Below are positions 1-11,808 of a DNA stretch of 24,115 bases, piece after piece. The DNA comes from Coemansia sp. RSA 1804 (lineage: Eukaryota > Kickxellomycota > Kickxellomycetes > Kickxellales > Kickxellaceae): NCBI GenBank assembly GCA_027578815.1, contig JANBTH010000241.1, positions 1-24,115 of the forward strand, read 5' to 3'. Made by a program: the position numbers and the translations under genes. Position 1 is the stretch's first letter, and every line of letters begins with the position of its first letter. Under the pieces are notes generated by a model. The model saw only the letters and a program-made list of their open reading frames with translations. It did no database searches and was not told the DNA's origin.

Positions 1-102
1 AACAAGGACTATGCCTGGAAATCGCTCATGTAGTTTCTATGCCTTATTATTGATTCAAAATATTCTTTTACTATCTACTCGGCCTTTCGAAAATGGAACG
101 TG

Positions 103-945
103 TTATCCACTTGTTTTGCAGTCCTTTTTTGTTAGATATGCCCAAGTCTTTACAGGAACAAACGAAAATGTGCTCTTCCTATAGTTTTCGTACTGAGCAC
201 CAAAAAAATCAACAAGCTTCCTCTCTTCATATACGGTACGTGAACAGAAAAAGAAACCCAACGCCATAGCAAAAAGCACAGCCGAGACTCCATTCTTGAG
301 CATGACTTGTAGGCCTACGGCCCACAGAAAAAAGCCAACATAGGACGGATGGCGTTCATACCTGTATATTCCGTGTGTGATAAGATGGTGATCTGTCATG
401 CGCTGTGTGGCTACATAATGGTTAAAACTAACCTTGGCAGTTACCATAGCTAATGTTCGCAATATCTGGCCTACGAAGGCCATGGTAAACCCGATCATTG
501 AAACCGGTCCAGGTATTTTGAATCCTGGACAAAACCACCACTCAGCAGTATATTCAACAAGAGAGACGCCCATTGCAAGAACATAGCCACCATCCTCGCC
601 ATCGGGCTGAAACATGAACGATTCCATTGACACACGCAGCGGATTGTACATTGCCACGCTCAAATACTCACAAATGTGATATAGTGAAACAAAAGCTGCG
701 TAGACCCCAAGTACCCCAAATGCAGACCAGCCATTGACAAGCGCCAAACAAAGTCCTATTGCCACCATAAAGCCGAGCGCAAAAGATGTGATGGCAATGT
801 TGTGGGCAGAATGCACAGAGTAGTCGAATGACACGATTGGAGTCCACCATTTTTCTGCGATTTCCTGTCTCCTTCTGAATAGACCAGCTTGCGGCACGAA
901 CGCGGGCTTACTAGTATCATCATTTGGGGTTCCATAGACATCCAT
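103..945 (-). CDS. STE14: Protein-S-isoprenylcysteine O-methyltransferase (ICMT, Ste14-like)
   Basis: This 280-aa single-exon protein should methyl-esterify the C-terminal prenylcysteine of CaaX proteins (Ras/Rho GTPases, a-type mating pheromone) at the ER membrane, using S-adenosylmethionine, as the last CaaX-processing step after prenylation and proteolysis. Visible evidence is a multi-pass hydrophobic profile (segments near residues 48-70, 74-97, 146-168 and 203-235) and the family signature in the C-terminal half: the HHLITHGIYRYERHPSYVG block (about 186-204, RHPSY at 198-202), then a hydrophobic hairpin, the EER at 240-242 and FFGAQYENYRK (248-257). Length matches the family (240-290 aa). 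The start is an ATG at 943-945 and the stop is TAA. It is the most downstream of three minus-strand genes, and the 291-bp gap to the next gene suggests its own promoter. Family identity is seen in sequence; substrates are inferred from the family. Confidence 0.93.
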   Translation of the reverse strand: MDVYGTPNDDTSKPAFVPQAGLFRRRQEIAEKWWTPIVSFDYSVHSAHNIAITSFALGFMVAIGLCLALVNGWSAFGVLGVYAAFVSLYHICEYLSVAMYNPLRVSMESFMFQPDGEDGGYVLAMGVSLVEYTAEWWFCPGFKIPGPVSMIGFTMAFVGQILRTLAMVTAKVSFNHYVATQRMTDHHLITHGIYRYERHPSYVGFFLWAVGLQVMLKNGVSAVLFAMALGFFFCSRTVYEERKLVDFFGAQYENYRKSTFSFVPVKTWAYLTKKDCKTSG

Positions 946-1235
946 GAGTTGAATAGAAATTACGAAAAAAAAAGAAATATGAAGAAGAGAAAAGAAAAGT
1001 ACCTTTGTTTATGAAAAGCAAACGATACAACTGGAGCATAATTATATGGGCTAAAATCATTTGTTTAATTTAGTGCTGTCCAGGGTAATGCTAAGATTTG
1101 CGGATAATTCTTTCGCTTGTTATCGATATACGTGCCCCCTGTGCTATTCATTCCTTACGCGCATATGTCAAATGTAATCTAAAAATAATAAATGGGTATT
1201 GCTGGTTATGCATACACCTTGTACTAAATCGCTTG

Positions 1236-1241
1236 TTTATT
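1236..1241 (-). terminator. AATAAA overlapping the stop codon of the IMPACT-like gene
   Basis: On the minus strand the hexamer AATAAA spans the TAA stop of the IMPACT/Yih1-like gene. It could serve as a polyadenylation signal, but the motif is common in AT-rich DNA and no cleavage site can be seen. Confidence 0.3.
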
Positions 1242-2187
1242 TCTTTCGACAGATATTGTCCAGAAAGCCGCCCGCTTCAAGCGCTTGTCTTGCAGCGTTG
1301 TTAATTAACTTGAAGCGATCTGGACCAAGGTGCGTGCCACCATACCAGCGTGTCACAACAACCACTATATTTTCAACGCCCAGCAGCTGTAGCAAGTGTC
1401 CAAGACGCTTTCCGGCGGCAGTTTCGCCGTCATCGTCATTGTCCTGGCTAATTGATCCACTGTCAAGCCGGATACGATATGCAGATATGTTATGCGATGC
1501 TTGTGCAATCTTCTTGTCCTGTAAAAGAGCTTCCAGCACATCTAGTACATCCTTGGCACTTTTAACGCGTGCAACATGGCCCAAAAACACACTCTTTTTC
1601 ATCTCAAGAGGGGCGCCTGAATATATCTCTGGATACGCCTTTGAGACATTGCCGCAATTGGCCAACTTATTGTCTACATTATGTACATCTTTGCTGCCGT
1701 GGCCTTCTGAATCAGAACGCCTTTGAGTACTTAATGCATCGGTATCCTTAGGCAAAGGAATAGGATCCAGTGACTGCGGCCATCGAGTTTCCAGATACTC
1801 AGACAACCATGATGTCCAAGAAAATATGACTACATCTCGATCCAGAACTTTGTCCCACAAATGGTGCAGCTCACGTTGAAGATCCGCATGCATATCGCTA
1901 CTGAGGGTAAGATTTCGCTGAATATAAATGTACCCAGGCGCAACATCCTTTGTGCAAGTATCCCCCTTATCTTGCGCTCCAACCCATTCGAATGTCGGAG
2001 GGCTATCATTGGGATAAGTATCTGGTAGAAAAAAACGAATGTCAGCCTGTGCTTGTAGATTGTCAATAGGTGTGTGCAATATAAATGCGATATGATCAGC
2101 GATACCCTCAATTTCAACTGCCCCATCGCCGAATATTGCCTTTAGAGCTGTGATTTCATCCAGCTGGCGTTGGCGGTTGCTTTCCAT
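1237..2187 (-). CDS. YIH1: IMPACT/Yih1 family protein (RWD + UPF0029), Gcn2 modulator
   Basis: A 316-aa protein with the two-domain layout of IMPACT/Yih1. An N-terminal RWD domain (about 1-135) contains YPNDSPP at 58-64, the YPxxxPP turn typical of RWD folds. A linker of low conservation follows, then a C-terminal IMPACT/UPF0029 domain (about 198-305) with DDDGETAAGKRLGHLL (251-266) and VVVVTRWYGGTHLGPDRF (275-292). Known family members bind Gcn1 through the RWD domain and so keep Gcn1 from activating the eIF2-alpha kinase Gcn2; a cytosolic role on ribosomes is inferred here. Start choice: an in-frame GTG lies three codons upstream at 2194-2196, but the first ATG is at 2185-2187 and the RWD alignment begins right after it, so I use that. 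The neighbouring Rim15-like kinase is also a nutrient-response gene on the same strand. Confidence 0.92.
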   Translation of the reverse strand: MESNRQRQLDEITALKAIFGDGAVEIEGIADHIAFILHTPIDNLQAQADIRFFLPDTYPNDSPPTFEWVGAQDKGDTCTKDVAPGYIYIQRNLTLSSDMHADLQRELHHLWDKVLDRDVVIFSWTSWLSEYLETRWPQSLDPIPLPKDTDALSTQRRSDSEGHGSKDVHNVDNKLANCGNVSKAYPEIYSGAPLEMKKSVFLGHVARVKSAKDVLDVLEALLQDKKIAQASHNISAYRIRLDSGSISQDNDDDGETAAGKRLGHLLQLLGVENIVVVVTRWYGGTHLGPDRFKLINNAARQALEAGGFLDNICRKK

Positions 2188-2486
2188 TAGCTCCACAATA
2201 AAGTAGTAATAAACCCTCCTTTGCTAAATAAATACAGGTTTAAAATAAACGCGCAAGTTAAAGACCGACGATCTAGTAAAAAAAAAGCAAAAAGCTACGG
2301 CAAATGCAGAAGACCTCCATTGCCAAATTTCTTCCAACAACGTATGGGGCCAAGCGCGTGTGAGATGCGGTGGCTTTTCGGTAAACTAATATTGACAATG
2401 TAATCCATAACAGAATGATTACAGCAACAGCGTAAGCATAAAAGTAAAGAAATAAGATATGGAATACATGTCGTTTAATGTCTCAT

Positions 2487-5400
2487 TCAATCCATGTATC
2501 CCAGGCTCTTTTTGACGTGATATAACGTGGTTGGTTTGACAATTGTCCCATCATACAGCGACTCGACTGTTTCACCCGCGTAGGCTGCCATTGCAATAAC
2601 AGGAGTGTCCTTGTTGATGTTATATGTAGACTTTATCATCCGTGTGGCTTCATCTCCATCGACAATTGGCATACCCGTGTCCATAAATATAGCACGAAAG
2701 GCTGTGCGACCCATTGCACATCGCAGTGCCTCAGCACCATTTCGCACAATCACACATTGGAGGTGGAGTCTTTTCAGCATAACCTCCATAACCTTACAAC
2801 ATACTGGATTGTCATCTGCAACTAAGCATACACTACTTTGCATACTTGCAGGCTCTGCAGGTGGATAACATTGGTTGGTTATTTCCAAGCTAGGTTCGGT
2901 TGTCAATAGTGGCTGATCGGTACCTATACTGCAGTCTATAGATCGAGCAATTCCACTTTGCGGATGCAGTCGAACATCTGGGTTTAGCAAACTTCCGCGA
3001 CTCACATGGCTGTGCTGTATAGGCGGAGCTTCAGAGACGAAAGACAAACCGGAATACAAATCAGGATGATTTTTTACGCGATCGGTATTATACAGTGCTT
3101 GTGTGGATAGATGCTTACGCACTGGTGAAGTCTGATACGGGCGGATAGCACTGTTGCTGTTACTGGAGATACTGTTGCTGATGTTTGGAACCTCTGTATA
3201 TGAATACTGCTGCACACCCCTAGAAAACGACGATGATCTGGTCGGAAAGGATGGTACATAAGAAGAGGATGTCCTTCCATACGGGGAAATCCCGGAAGTA
3301 GCAGAGATATCCAGCATTGTCGAGCGCCGCCTCACTTTAACAAGCTCGTTCATGTTTGCTTGCTCCAGTGCGTGGAGGTTCTTAAATGTAAACACGCCAA
3401 ATTCAGAGTCAGGCGTTTCGTCCACTAGTGGTGAGCATTGCCTATACTTTTGCTCACCATGGTATCCTATGTCCTTTACAGCGTCCGATTCTGGTGTTTT
3501 GACGGACATATCTTGTAGTCCGTTGCTACTAGTATCTTCACTACGGTTGCAGTCTCCCAACATCGAGGGAAGGGTTTTGGATCTGCATAATGGAACCTTG
3601 CGTCCATGGCTCGAAAGACTAGATGACACCTGGTTGGAAGTGCAGCACTGACTGTCTGCGCTAGAATCCAACCATGACCTTGGCTCATCACAAACATAGT
3701 TATATTGGATATGTGAATCGGCGCCATCAAAGTCACATGACCTGCTTGTTAAGCGATACTTGTCTGGTTCACCTTCAATGTAATCTGTGCTTTCATGAGC
3801 ATCCATCGTTGCTCCACGAGAATCAAAGTAGTCGGTATCTTCCATGCTTTCGATTTTTGGAATAAAAGAAGCTTGGGTTTCCAGTATAGTGCTCCAGTCA
3901 ATGTCTCTAAATATTGGATGTTTTTTCAGCTCTTCGGCACCATTGTAGCCGAGCCTTTTCTTTGGATCACGACAAAGAAGTCTTTTAATAAAGTCGCGGG
4001 CTTCTGGAGAAACATATGGTATATCCGACTCCGTGTCGTCGTACTTGTTTGAACCAATGCTACTTTGATCATGTATCTCACCGTTTACCATGGTATCCTG
4101 CCATTGTCTCTTCTGTGTCTCCGGCTGTTCACGCAGGTCGTCGTAAAAGTCAATATCCGATGAAAGAATGTTTTTAAACACTTTCTCTGGCGTTTCGTCA
4201 TTGAATGGTGGAACGCCAAATATAAACTCGTAGCAAATAATCCCCAGTGCCCACCAGTCGACGCTTTTACCAGCTTCCAAACCTAGTATACTCTCTGGTG
4301 CAATATAATCAGGGGTACCAAGTGCATGTTTGTGCTGATTTGAAGAAGGCATAGCGCCAAAACCAATGCTCCCCAGGCTGGCACTTGAGCTATTGCTAGG
4401 CGCAGCACAGCCTTCATCTCTGTCAGATAAAGATAGAAACTGATCCGAGGTTGGCTCTAAAGAAACCCTACGCTTGCTCAAGTCTTTGTCCTTGTTAAGA
4501 GGGGAGCTGTTGACAAAAGTACTGTCCGTTTGGTATCTTTGCAGACCATCTGGGATGTTATGTACACTGCTATGATGGCATGTGTCACTCTTAATGGCTG
4601 GCGGAGTAGTGATTAAAGGCATGGTATATGATATATTCTTAGCAGTGCTCTCACTACGATGCACCCTATCATTTCTGGCGGCTCCTTGGCTATAGATACT
4701 GTATGGAATCTCGGACGGAAGTGGTCGGTTTAGATTCTGGATATTACCATCAATAAACATACTTTGTGTTTTATGATCGTGCGAACAGCATGCCTGTGTC
4801 TGATCTGCTCGCGGCATATTATCCACTGCCTGCTGGTCAACTCGACGCCCAAGAAAGCCAAGTTTTGATAGCCCAAAATCAGTAAGTTTCAGATGTCCTT
4901 CAGAATCTATTAAAAGATTGTCAGGCTTGAGATCGCGATGAACAACGTCTCGAGCGTGCAGATCCTGGATTCCAAGCACAACTTCGGCAAGATACTGGCG
5001 TGCCCAGTCTTCAGGCAAGGTACCTATGGACTTGAGCAGAGAAGCACAGTCGCCCCCATTCAGATATTCCATGACAAGATAAAGATTAGTTCGAGACTGG
5101 AATGTGTAGAGGAGTCGCACGACAAAAGGAGATCCTGTCTGTGCCATCATTATGGCTCGTTCTGCCTTGACATTGCTTATTTGGTTTTTAGCAATCATAT
5201 CCGCCTTTCTAAGCACCTTTATTGCATAGTACTCGCCAGTCGTGCGTTTCTTAGCAAGATACACAGACCCGTAGGCGCCTTTGCTAATGGGTTTAAGCAA
5301 TGTAAAGTCATTGATCGATGGCATCATCGGAGTAGCCAAAAATGTATTGCTACTTGTATTTGACCGTGCTCGAGAACGACTTGGTGTTATGCTCAGGTCT

Positions 5401-8400
5401 TTTGTCGAAATACGCAGCTGGCTGGGATTGCTAACATGATCTGGCATATGTGAAGTCTTTAGTGGCACTATCGGCGGAATGATTGGTTCTGAATGCTCCG
5501 CATCAAGTTGCCGACTTTGAATATGCAATGTTTCTGTTGATGGCATTTGATGTGACCCAATATTCCCACCTAAATCGCTGGTGAATTCCGAGTCTGGAAT
5601 TGAATCTGAGCAGATTCCAGAACTTTTGCCTTTTGTATAGCTTTGACCGCCGCCTAACTCGACGGCATCGCTGACAGCTACTTTTTTAGAGTCGGAATAT
5701 ACATCCAGATCCACATGCGGGTCATCGGATGGCATCCATCTAGACAGTGCTACTGAAGAATCAACAATGGCATATTGAAGAGCATCAATAGCATCGAGTT
5801 TTACCTTTATAGCATCAACAAGTAAAGCTTGGATGTCCGCAAGGGCCACTTCCTTGCAGTCTAACGTCGATGTTTTATAGGATGCCACTTTTGTCCATAG
5901 ATGTGATCGAACAAAGTCCCTACTCTTACTGTTGTCCATGTTTCCCTGTGAAAAAGCAATGCCATCTTTCTCGACCAAGGCTGGCAGCTCGCATTTAGGA
6001 ACTGCGTCCTTCTCGTCGACAGCTATTGCCAGAGAACAAACTTCCATCATTGACTTCATTGCAGCCGCAGCTTGATCCATCCTCTTTTGCCAAACAACGT
6101 GGCCTATCTCTGTTGCCCTGAGTGCTGACTTTTCATGAAACAATCTGACTTCAATCGCCCCGTGAATAAAGGCTTCGAGCTCACCAGAACTGCACCCGGG
6201 ATACCATGCTTGTATTTCAGCTTTCAGATCACTTAGCCGATCATTTTGCTGGCAAACATGCATAGCTGCTCGGTGAGATTTCGCACAAAGCCATGTGTGC
6301 TCCTCAAAGTACGCAGCAGGTACGGAAATATCACATATACGACATGTGATTGGTTCTAGTGTCTGCAATGAAACATCGTCGCTCAAAAACCTGGGGATGT
6401 TGTCATCCTGCGAATCGCCGATAGAACCTGTCTGAAGAGAATGCATAGAGGTATTCGAAGGCACATAACGGAGAACCCACAAAATATGACTTGGCAGCCT
6501 CTTTGACCGGCTGTAGATCAGCATTCCTTTTGCTTCTACATCTACAAGACTCGAGCTTCTAGGAGCATGCACCTTGATGTTTATCTCTACCGTACGTGTG
6601 CTGTCAGCCAGAAGCTGCTCTACAGCTGAATGGCAAAGCTGAATATCCTCGACCTCAAATATGGCTGCAGCGGGCAAGTCAACAATGGATTCTGGACTAG
6701 CGCCAAGCAGTTGGCGACATGTAGGACTAATATATCGAATCCGACCATCCAAAGAGACCTCTAAAAGCATGTTAAAGCTCTTGTCAAACACAGCCGTATC
6801 TAATGCTAATCTTTTGTCCACGCTCTGCTCAGTTGGATGGCTAGTGCTACAAGCCTTCAAGGCGGTGGCGCTACTGGTAGCCATATCTTTGGGTCTATGC
6901 GACAGCCTGTCATGACATAGACCAACATTGTTTGACAAATTTGCCTTTTCAGCGGTTGTCGAGTCTGACACAGTGCTATGGGTAAAATCCTTGGGGATTT
7001 TGGAGGAATGGGAAGTACCTAGAGGGTTCGATGGTTCGGTGTCAACAGACGGAGATATGTCATTTGGTAAAACAATACTCTCTGGTAAACCACCAGCAGA
7101 ACTGTCGATATGCGTCTGTTTATCAAGCCGTCCAATGATGTCCTCATTAAATGTGGAGCGCACAACTGAATACCATTTCACAATCCTGTTAAGAGAGGAT
7201 ATTGCAAGCAGCGCGCGAAAGAATAAGCCCCGACATGGCCATGACTGCTCCCACTTTGCTCCCAAAGCATCAAGCTTCTCAATAAGGTATTCTGTGGGCA
7301 TAATTGATAGTATGTGCTCCCGCTTCTTTTCAAAACTGAAACTCATATCAGCAACGTTGCTTGATTCCATGAGCGCATCGTCCAGGAGTTGACCAGAGAT
7401 CGGGTGAAGCATATCATCAGCGGACAAGTTAATAACGCAGCCAATAACTTTCACAAGATCCATGGTTGCCTCAATAAAGGGAGTCGGTTTAAATCGGTCT
7501 TCCTCAACCAGCGGCGAAGCAGACAGCGAAGCACGCGAGCCTGTAGAATGTGTTGGCGCTTGAGACAGACTGCGTTCTGTTATATTAGATTGGCTAGTGG
7601 AATATTCTTGCTTATCTTTGTGGAAGGGGGTTCGGTATGCTTCGTGAACTAGAGACTTGTCTGGCTCGCACATGACCGTCTTAAAAGCCTCGAGACCACG
7701 CAACAAAGGCGGGCTTGTAGAATCTCGTGAATGTCGAGGCTGTTCGCTCCCTTTAGACTCCGACTGGGTAACAATGTTATTCTGGCCATCCGACGAACCA
7801 GATACAGACGAAAACGACTTGTCTGGGCCGCTCTTATCAGAGTTGCCATGGTGATTAAGCATGCTATGCAGACGATCATTAAGACTTTCCAGATCATATC
7901 TTATGGAAAACCGACTATTGACTCTCTCTTCTAGACCAGGCGAAGGCAAGCAGGCGTTACCACCATGATGCTTATGCCGGGAATAAATCATTCTCTGCTC
8001 GTCTGGTAACGAGGTTTTTGCAATTAACAATCCAGGAGTATGTGTGCCATCGTCATCGCCATCAAATAAATGTGGTCCATTCTTTTCAATAGTGGCAGGT
8101 GTGCAGTTGACAGCTTCATACACACTCTCTGAATCGCTTGTATCTGTATCCTCGTTAAAATAGCAAAGCCTTTCCTCGACAAAACCTCCGAGATCCTGTA
8201 TAATACACAAAAGCTCGTTGTCACTTTTGAATTTCACCCTTTCAATTCGTTGACGCAGCCGCATATAAAACGCAAAAAGCGAGCTCACAGCCTGATCTGG
8301 AGCCTCCAACTGCGCAATGATAATGGGTTGCTCCTGTGCCGCCCTTGAAAAGACATGATTACCAGTATCATCAGCACTTGCCATCCCCGTGCTTTTTGAG

Positions 8401-11400
8401 TGAACTGCAGAACTACCAACTGTGCTCCTTGAAACCCTGACGCCAGCTGTAACGTTGCTTCCCAAACTGCCTCCACTACTAGCTCTACTAAGAGTTCGTC
8501 GGGTACCTAGCTCTTGATGTTTTATAACGCTGAGTCTTCTGTGCGGTGCCGGTTGTAAGACTTGTCTATCTTCATCTGCGGCAGAGTAAAGTGAATATGT
8601 CTCCAATCCAGATATAGGTAAGGAGAAGATAGTTCGCTTTTCATTACTAGCGCTCTCTGGAGTGTGATCCCACATCTGGTAAAGACCCGGCGTTTTAGCA
8701 CGGCCAGCTACCGGTCCTTCAGGAATAATGCCTGGATGATTCACGCTATCTGTCTGGCTATGGTCATTCACTAGCCAAAATGGCACTGATGGGTTGATAT
8801 TAGCTCCAGATCTTCCCGATTCAGAAGAGCCGCGCTGAAAATATGTAGGTTCCATAAGGTAGGGTGTTGTAAACGCCAAAGAATCGCCTGACCACGGTAA
8901 GGCTGCACCAATGTCTTCACCATCTCCAACACGGCTATTTCCAAAGCTGCTGTCGGCTGCATGCTTGGAAGTACTGTGCACAATTGAATTGCCGGTATAA
9001 CCTGCATGGCTGCTGCTTTGATGGCCAGGAATATCCGATTCGCTAGAATGCCTGCGTTTCCAGTCGCTTAAGATGCTCTGCCACATGGAGACTGCCTGTG
9101 CAGTGACTCGTGTTACAGGACGGCGATAAAGTCCATCAAACCACCTATGCCAATGCATATTTTGAGTAGAGCCATCGTTGTCGCAATTCATGGGCGAATG
9201 CGTATTTTCCAGGATGGGAAATGGAACACTTGTTACTTTTGCAGTATTGTTTTGCGGTCTGTATATAGAATCGTTGCTTTCTTGTCTCTGGATCTTGGAA
9301 ACTTTTCCAGTCATATCACAAAACCTGTCAACCACCGATGACCATGGTTGTAGCTTCATTTTGTCTCCAGCGTCCACTAGACGTTGCTGCCGTATAGCTG
9401 TTTTGAGATTCCGAGAAATATCTACCACTTGCTGGTAATAATAGCCTGGGCAGGGTTTAAATTCTAGCCACTCGTCAGAATAAGCAAAGACAGCCATTAG
9501 GCGGATGTCTGACATTGAAATAGTCGAGCGCAATAAAGAAATATCGCAATATTGATTGCTCAGTCCATAGATTCGCTCGTCTTCAGGTTTAGCATTATTA
9601 TACGGATATTCAGCTGAATGGTATAGGGTAGCAATCGCACTAGAGGCCGCTCTTGACTGACCAGAGCCTTCCAAATAAGTTGGAAACCAATGATTTGGCA
9701 TGGTATTGGTAATGCCTGCAGACGCAGTACTGCCAGACCTTTCATTCAAACTAGCATTCTCATGGGCTCGCACATCTATATTTGTGCTGGTATCACGACA
9801 ACCATTCGATTGAAGGAATGACTTTGAAGTTTGCAAATAAGGTCTCAGCCCACGCGAGGGGTCTGGGACAGACTCAAAAAGTGGTGATTGTTCACAAGTG
9901 GTTGACGCTGCAGCTCCTATAAAGCTTTTTCTTGACGTTCTTCTATTAATGCGGCGAGAACTCGTGGGCGAGTTTTGAGGTATTGATATTGGCGCACTGA
10001 GTTTGTGGCTATGGTTACTCGTATTAGCTTCTCCTTTGGATAGGTTTGCAAATGAAGCATCAAACACACTGTAGCGCCGACCTTTAGTACGTGGGCGCAG
10101 AGACGACGGGGTTATTGGCGCATAAATCTGTTGCTGATCTGTTCCTGCAGTTTCCCAATCTTGGGCATGGATGTCGTAACCGCTATATGATATACTAGTT
10201 ATAGCTGGGCTAACTTCTGCCATATCATTTGTGGATGTGGGTGTTGCCATAGACCACGACGAGTTGTTTGAGCTTGTGTGCTGTGCTGCAGAACCAGAAG
10301 CAATCGATGACAGTGTTCTAAAAGGATGCTGACCTTCGTGGCGAGAAGATGTGCCGCTTGGTAATGATCCCTTCCTAGGTGAGTGCGTTTCTGCCACGTA
10401 TAGCGGTTTGGAATGTGTCTTGTCCAATGTTCCGCCAGTACCACTACTCATAGTCGCGTGGCGAGATACACGATGGTCAAAAAAAGCCTGAGGAGAGCCG
10501 GCGAGTGTATTTGTGGAAGATGCAACTGGACCTGAAGGACTACTTTCAATATAATACCCTTGTATATCTCCTGTATGAAGTTGTAATCTTTCAGGAATTG
10601 GGCATGTCCGAATTGTGGAGGCAAATGTGCTAGTACCATTGTTGATCTTGTCCACAGACAGGCTTGTAAGTCGTCTATGTAGATTATGGTCATTGTCCGG
10701 CAAAGCTGATGGTAGCGGACTACTGTGGAGTCTAGACATACTACCGTCACTACCGTTGTTCTCACCAGATCCCAATGTGGCCAATGCCACAGATTTTCCA
10801 TATTCTCCGTGATTGAAAGAATCGAGCTGATGGAACCGTGAATTATACTTGTCATCAATCTTTTCTTGATTAGATGTCATAGCAGGGCCCCTGGAGATAG
10901 AAATAGGTCTGAATTCAGGCATTCCCCTATGGGATTCGGGACCAGAGTCCCGATAAAGCACCTGGTGTGCTCTCTTATCCAAATCAGTAACATTAGGACA
11001 CTCTTTCAGCGCTGTAAATTCGGCACCGTGTGAATCTAAATCCAGATCAAAACATGTGATAGTTTGCAATATTGCAATACCATTTTAATAGAACCCTTAG
11101 AGCGTGGCTATGTTTTCAAGTGTAACATGGTGGCTAGCTCAGCCATGGATGGGGATAGCTCATATATCTCTGCTCTTTCAGCTCAAGCATCCAATCTCAC
11201 GACTTTCATATGTAGATTGGAATTGATGGTGAAAAAAGCACAAAACAAAGTCCATTTTGTATATAGTTCCATTCGACCATTGTCAACAACTATACAGAAC
11301 AGATAAGGCTGATTTTGTACCTGCCAATAGGTGGCAGTGGCAAAGTCCAGATGGGTTATAAACACGCAAGCACCATAAAGCAAATCCTGGACAAAAGAGG

Positions 11401-11808
11401 GAAATAGGGTCATGTGCTTTGATTCAGTGCAAAAGCAATGCGACAAAAGGCGTTGCATGCCGCATCCAGCACAATGCGAACGTAAAAAAAAGACGTGTAG
11501 CCATGGGATCAAAAAAAATCCCCCCAAGAAAAAAAGGAAACATACAAGACGACACAATAATTTGCGCACTTACCAGAAACGATGGTCTTTGTATCGACTG
11601 CAGAAATGTCTGCTGGATTGCCATGGTCACAACAAGCTGGAGCAACATTGGAATTTATGCTATCTTGACAGTTGTCTAAAAGACCAGCAGCACCAGGGTT
11701 AGCAGTGTCTGTGCCAGAACCAAACCCAAACAAGTTGAAGAGCCCAAAACGCTTCTTTTTTGAGTTCGATCTGTCCCTCATTTCAGCTAGAGGAGTTGTA
11801 TCGCTCAT
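2487..11808 (-). CDS. RIM15: Rim15/Cek1-like giant kinase: PAS, zinc finger, split AGC (Greatwall-type) kinase, receiver domain
   Basis: Proposed join(2487..11035, 11574..11808), about 2927 aa; positions below use that model. Known relatives enforce quiescence under TOR/PKA control by phosphorylating endosulfines, which inhibits PP2A-B55. In order: a Ser-rich, low-complexity N-terminal half with conserved helical blocks (about 590-660, 985-1040, 1260-1370); a PAS domain (about 1490-1605); a CRIC...HTWLC...H zinc-binding module (about 1643-1670); an AGC kinase from about 1987 with AIK Lys2018, HRDLKPDN Asp2113, DFG Asp2131, then an insert of roughly 175 residues before GTPDYIAPE, as in Greatwall/Rim15 kinases; and a C-terminal receiver domain with ADD near 2814, phospho-Asp2864 (FMDTGMP) and Lys2912. 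The receiver lacks the usual switch Thr/Ser (Ala2895). The 8.5-kb ORF begins at a TTG with no ATG for 49 codons, so I infer a spliced first exon. If there is none, the start is the ATG at 10920-10922 (2811 aa). It is much longer than yeast Rim15 (about 1770 aa). Identity is sure; the 5' end is not. Confidence 0.85.
11036..11573 (-). other. Predicted intron 1 of the Rim15-like gene (538 nt)
   Basis: The donor is GTAAGTGCG at 11573 down, directly after an ATG-initiated 78-codon open stretch (11574-11808). The acceptor is TTTAG ending at 11036. The splice is phase 1 on both sides and gives codon GAT, so the frame of the long kinase ORF is kept. A second acceptor (TTTACAG) 24 nt further on, which would start exon 2 at 11011, also keeps the frame. 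The intron is several times longer than the others in this window, so an extra small exon inside it is possible. Confidence 0.5.

Noticed and set aside
11036..11069. Start of the Rim15-like ORF at the TTG codon 11067-11069
   Set aside because: TTG is not a credible start here. The first in-frame ATG is at 10920-10922, and an upstream exon joins in frame after this point, which makes these bases intronic in the preferred model.
11183..11569. 128-codon minus-strand ORF inside the predicted Rim15-like intron
   Set aside because: It begins just inside the GTAAGT donor, has no recognised family, and its first half is made of poly-T runs that read as Phe/Leu. I keep only the 66-nt segment as a speculative cassette exon.
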